Origin: Buxus sempervirens
Lineage: Eukaryota > Streptophyta > Magnoliopsida > Buxales > Buxaceae
Assembly (NCBI GenBank): GCA_947561395.2
Contig: OX387192.1
Location: 33,625,520 to 33,689,519, forward strand
Length of the DNA stretch: 64,000 bases
Direction: 5' to 3'
Both the position numbers and the translations under genes were made by a program. The number at the start of each line of letters is the position of its first letter. The stretch's first letter is position 1. This document shows positions 63,268 to 64,000 of the stretch, one piece after another. Below the pieces are notes generated by a model that saw only the letters and a program-made list of their open reading frames with translations, did not search any database and was not told the DNA's origin.

Positions 63268-64000
63268 CTTCATGAGCAAGACATTGCAATAAGTACCTCA
63301 AAATCAGTCAAGCCAAAATTCTTACACAGAATGAAGTCAGTGTTCAAAAATTGAACCAAAGACAACTTATCAAATGGTTTGGTTCAACTTCGTTACAGGT
63401 TGCATTTCAAAAACAATGCACATCGCTGTATAACACACAAGAATCATCGTAAACCATACTAAATGGATAGTTTGAATTGAACTGGGCGGTTTATTTCAAG
63501 AGTCATTGCCTAGTAAATATTGAGTGATTAATGCCTGATAAGGCATGGTATTACATAGGCGGTACTTACCTCTCCAAAGTCCAAACCTTTAAGGCTTCAA
63601 CAAGAGGTAAGACCAAGTCACATCTCATCCCCATACTTCAACAAGTATGTGCAGTTTTTTCCTTTTTTTTTTCTTTTTGGTTGTATTAGTTATATTTGGT
63701 AAGTTTGGGTTTGTCTTTTCCTTCTTTTTTCTTTTGGGTTTTGTTTCTTGTCTTTTGTTTTATTGTGCCTTTCTTTTTGGGTTTTTTTTTTCTTATTCTT
63801 TTTTATTTTTTATTTTTGGTTTAAATCTGTATATCACAATTGAAAAAGCTACACACATGTTTTCCACTTTTCCATTTTATTTTCTGTTCTTTTTCCTCTT
63901 AATTAAAATCTCTTTTCCCATTTCCTATTTCTTATTTTCTATTGTCTTCCTTAAAGTGGTAAATAGTAAATGCTCTTTTTTCGGTATATGTTTGATACTA
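63268..64000 (-). other. SPIRRIG-like intron running off the window
   Basis: This lies upstream (transcript sense) of the first visible exon. It is T-rich on the plus strand from 63655 onward, and no further exon of the family is recognised before the window ends. Confidence 0.55.

Overview
The window is nuclear DNA of a flowering plant. It shows AT-rich GT–AG introns, plant-specific gene families (a plant Argonaute, a DYW-class PPR editing factor, a SPIRRIG-type BEACH protein, miR167) and dense remnants of LINE, hAT, Harbinger, CACTA and Mutator-type elements. I cannot fix the species from sequence alone; a woody or early-diverging eudicot or a magnoliid would all fit.

Layout. 1-3,300: intergenic, with one hAT-type MITE. 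4,292-13,986 (+): a complete 21-coding-exon AGO10/ZWILLE/PINHEAD gene encoding 993 aa. 13,987-25,747: gene-poor, with a clear MIR167 hairpin on the minus strand (18,861-18,961), a CACTA-like miniature element, a hAT transposase relic and a 31-base C homopolymer. 25,748-40,616 (-): an 11-exon gene for a 1,114-aa LRR / transglutaminase-like (EDR1-like) / protein kinase of the At1g04210 type; its second intron position (34,980-40,116) holds a degenerate L1-type LINE in antisense orientation. 41,001-43,380: three TIR elements, one of which carries a captured piece of a 3-ketoacyl-CoA synthase (KCS) gene. 44,163-47,036 (-): intronless OTP86-like DYW PPR gene. 48,450 to beyond the right edge (-): the last 13 exons (about 3,370 codons) of a SPIRRIG-like BEACH/WD40 protein, with two LINE insertions and a small exon-containing duplication in one intron.

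Functional links. AGO10 binds miR165/166 in meristem control, and miR167 tunes ARF6/ARF8. OTP86 edits a chloroplast transcript, and SPIRRIG acts in membrane/P-body trafficking. These are independent housekeeping or developmental genes, not an operon-like unit. From memory, Arabidopsis MIR167B lies next to OTP86 (At3g63375/At3g63370), so their linkage here may be conserved synteny.

Exon boundaries were read by hand from splice signals, reading-frame continuity and recalled family sequences. All three multi-exon models keep the frame across every junction. No alignment or database search was run.
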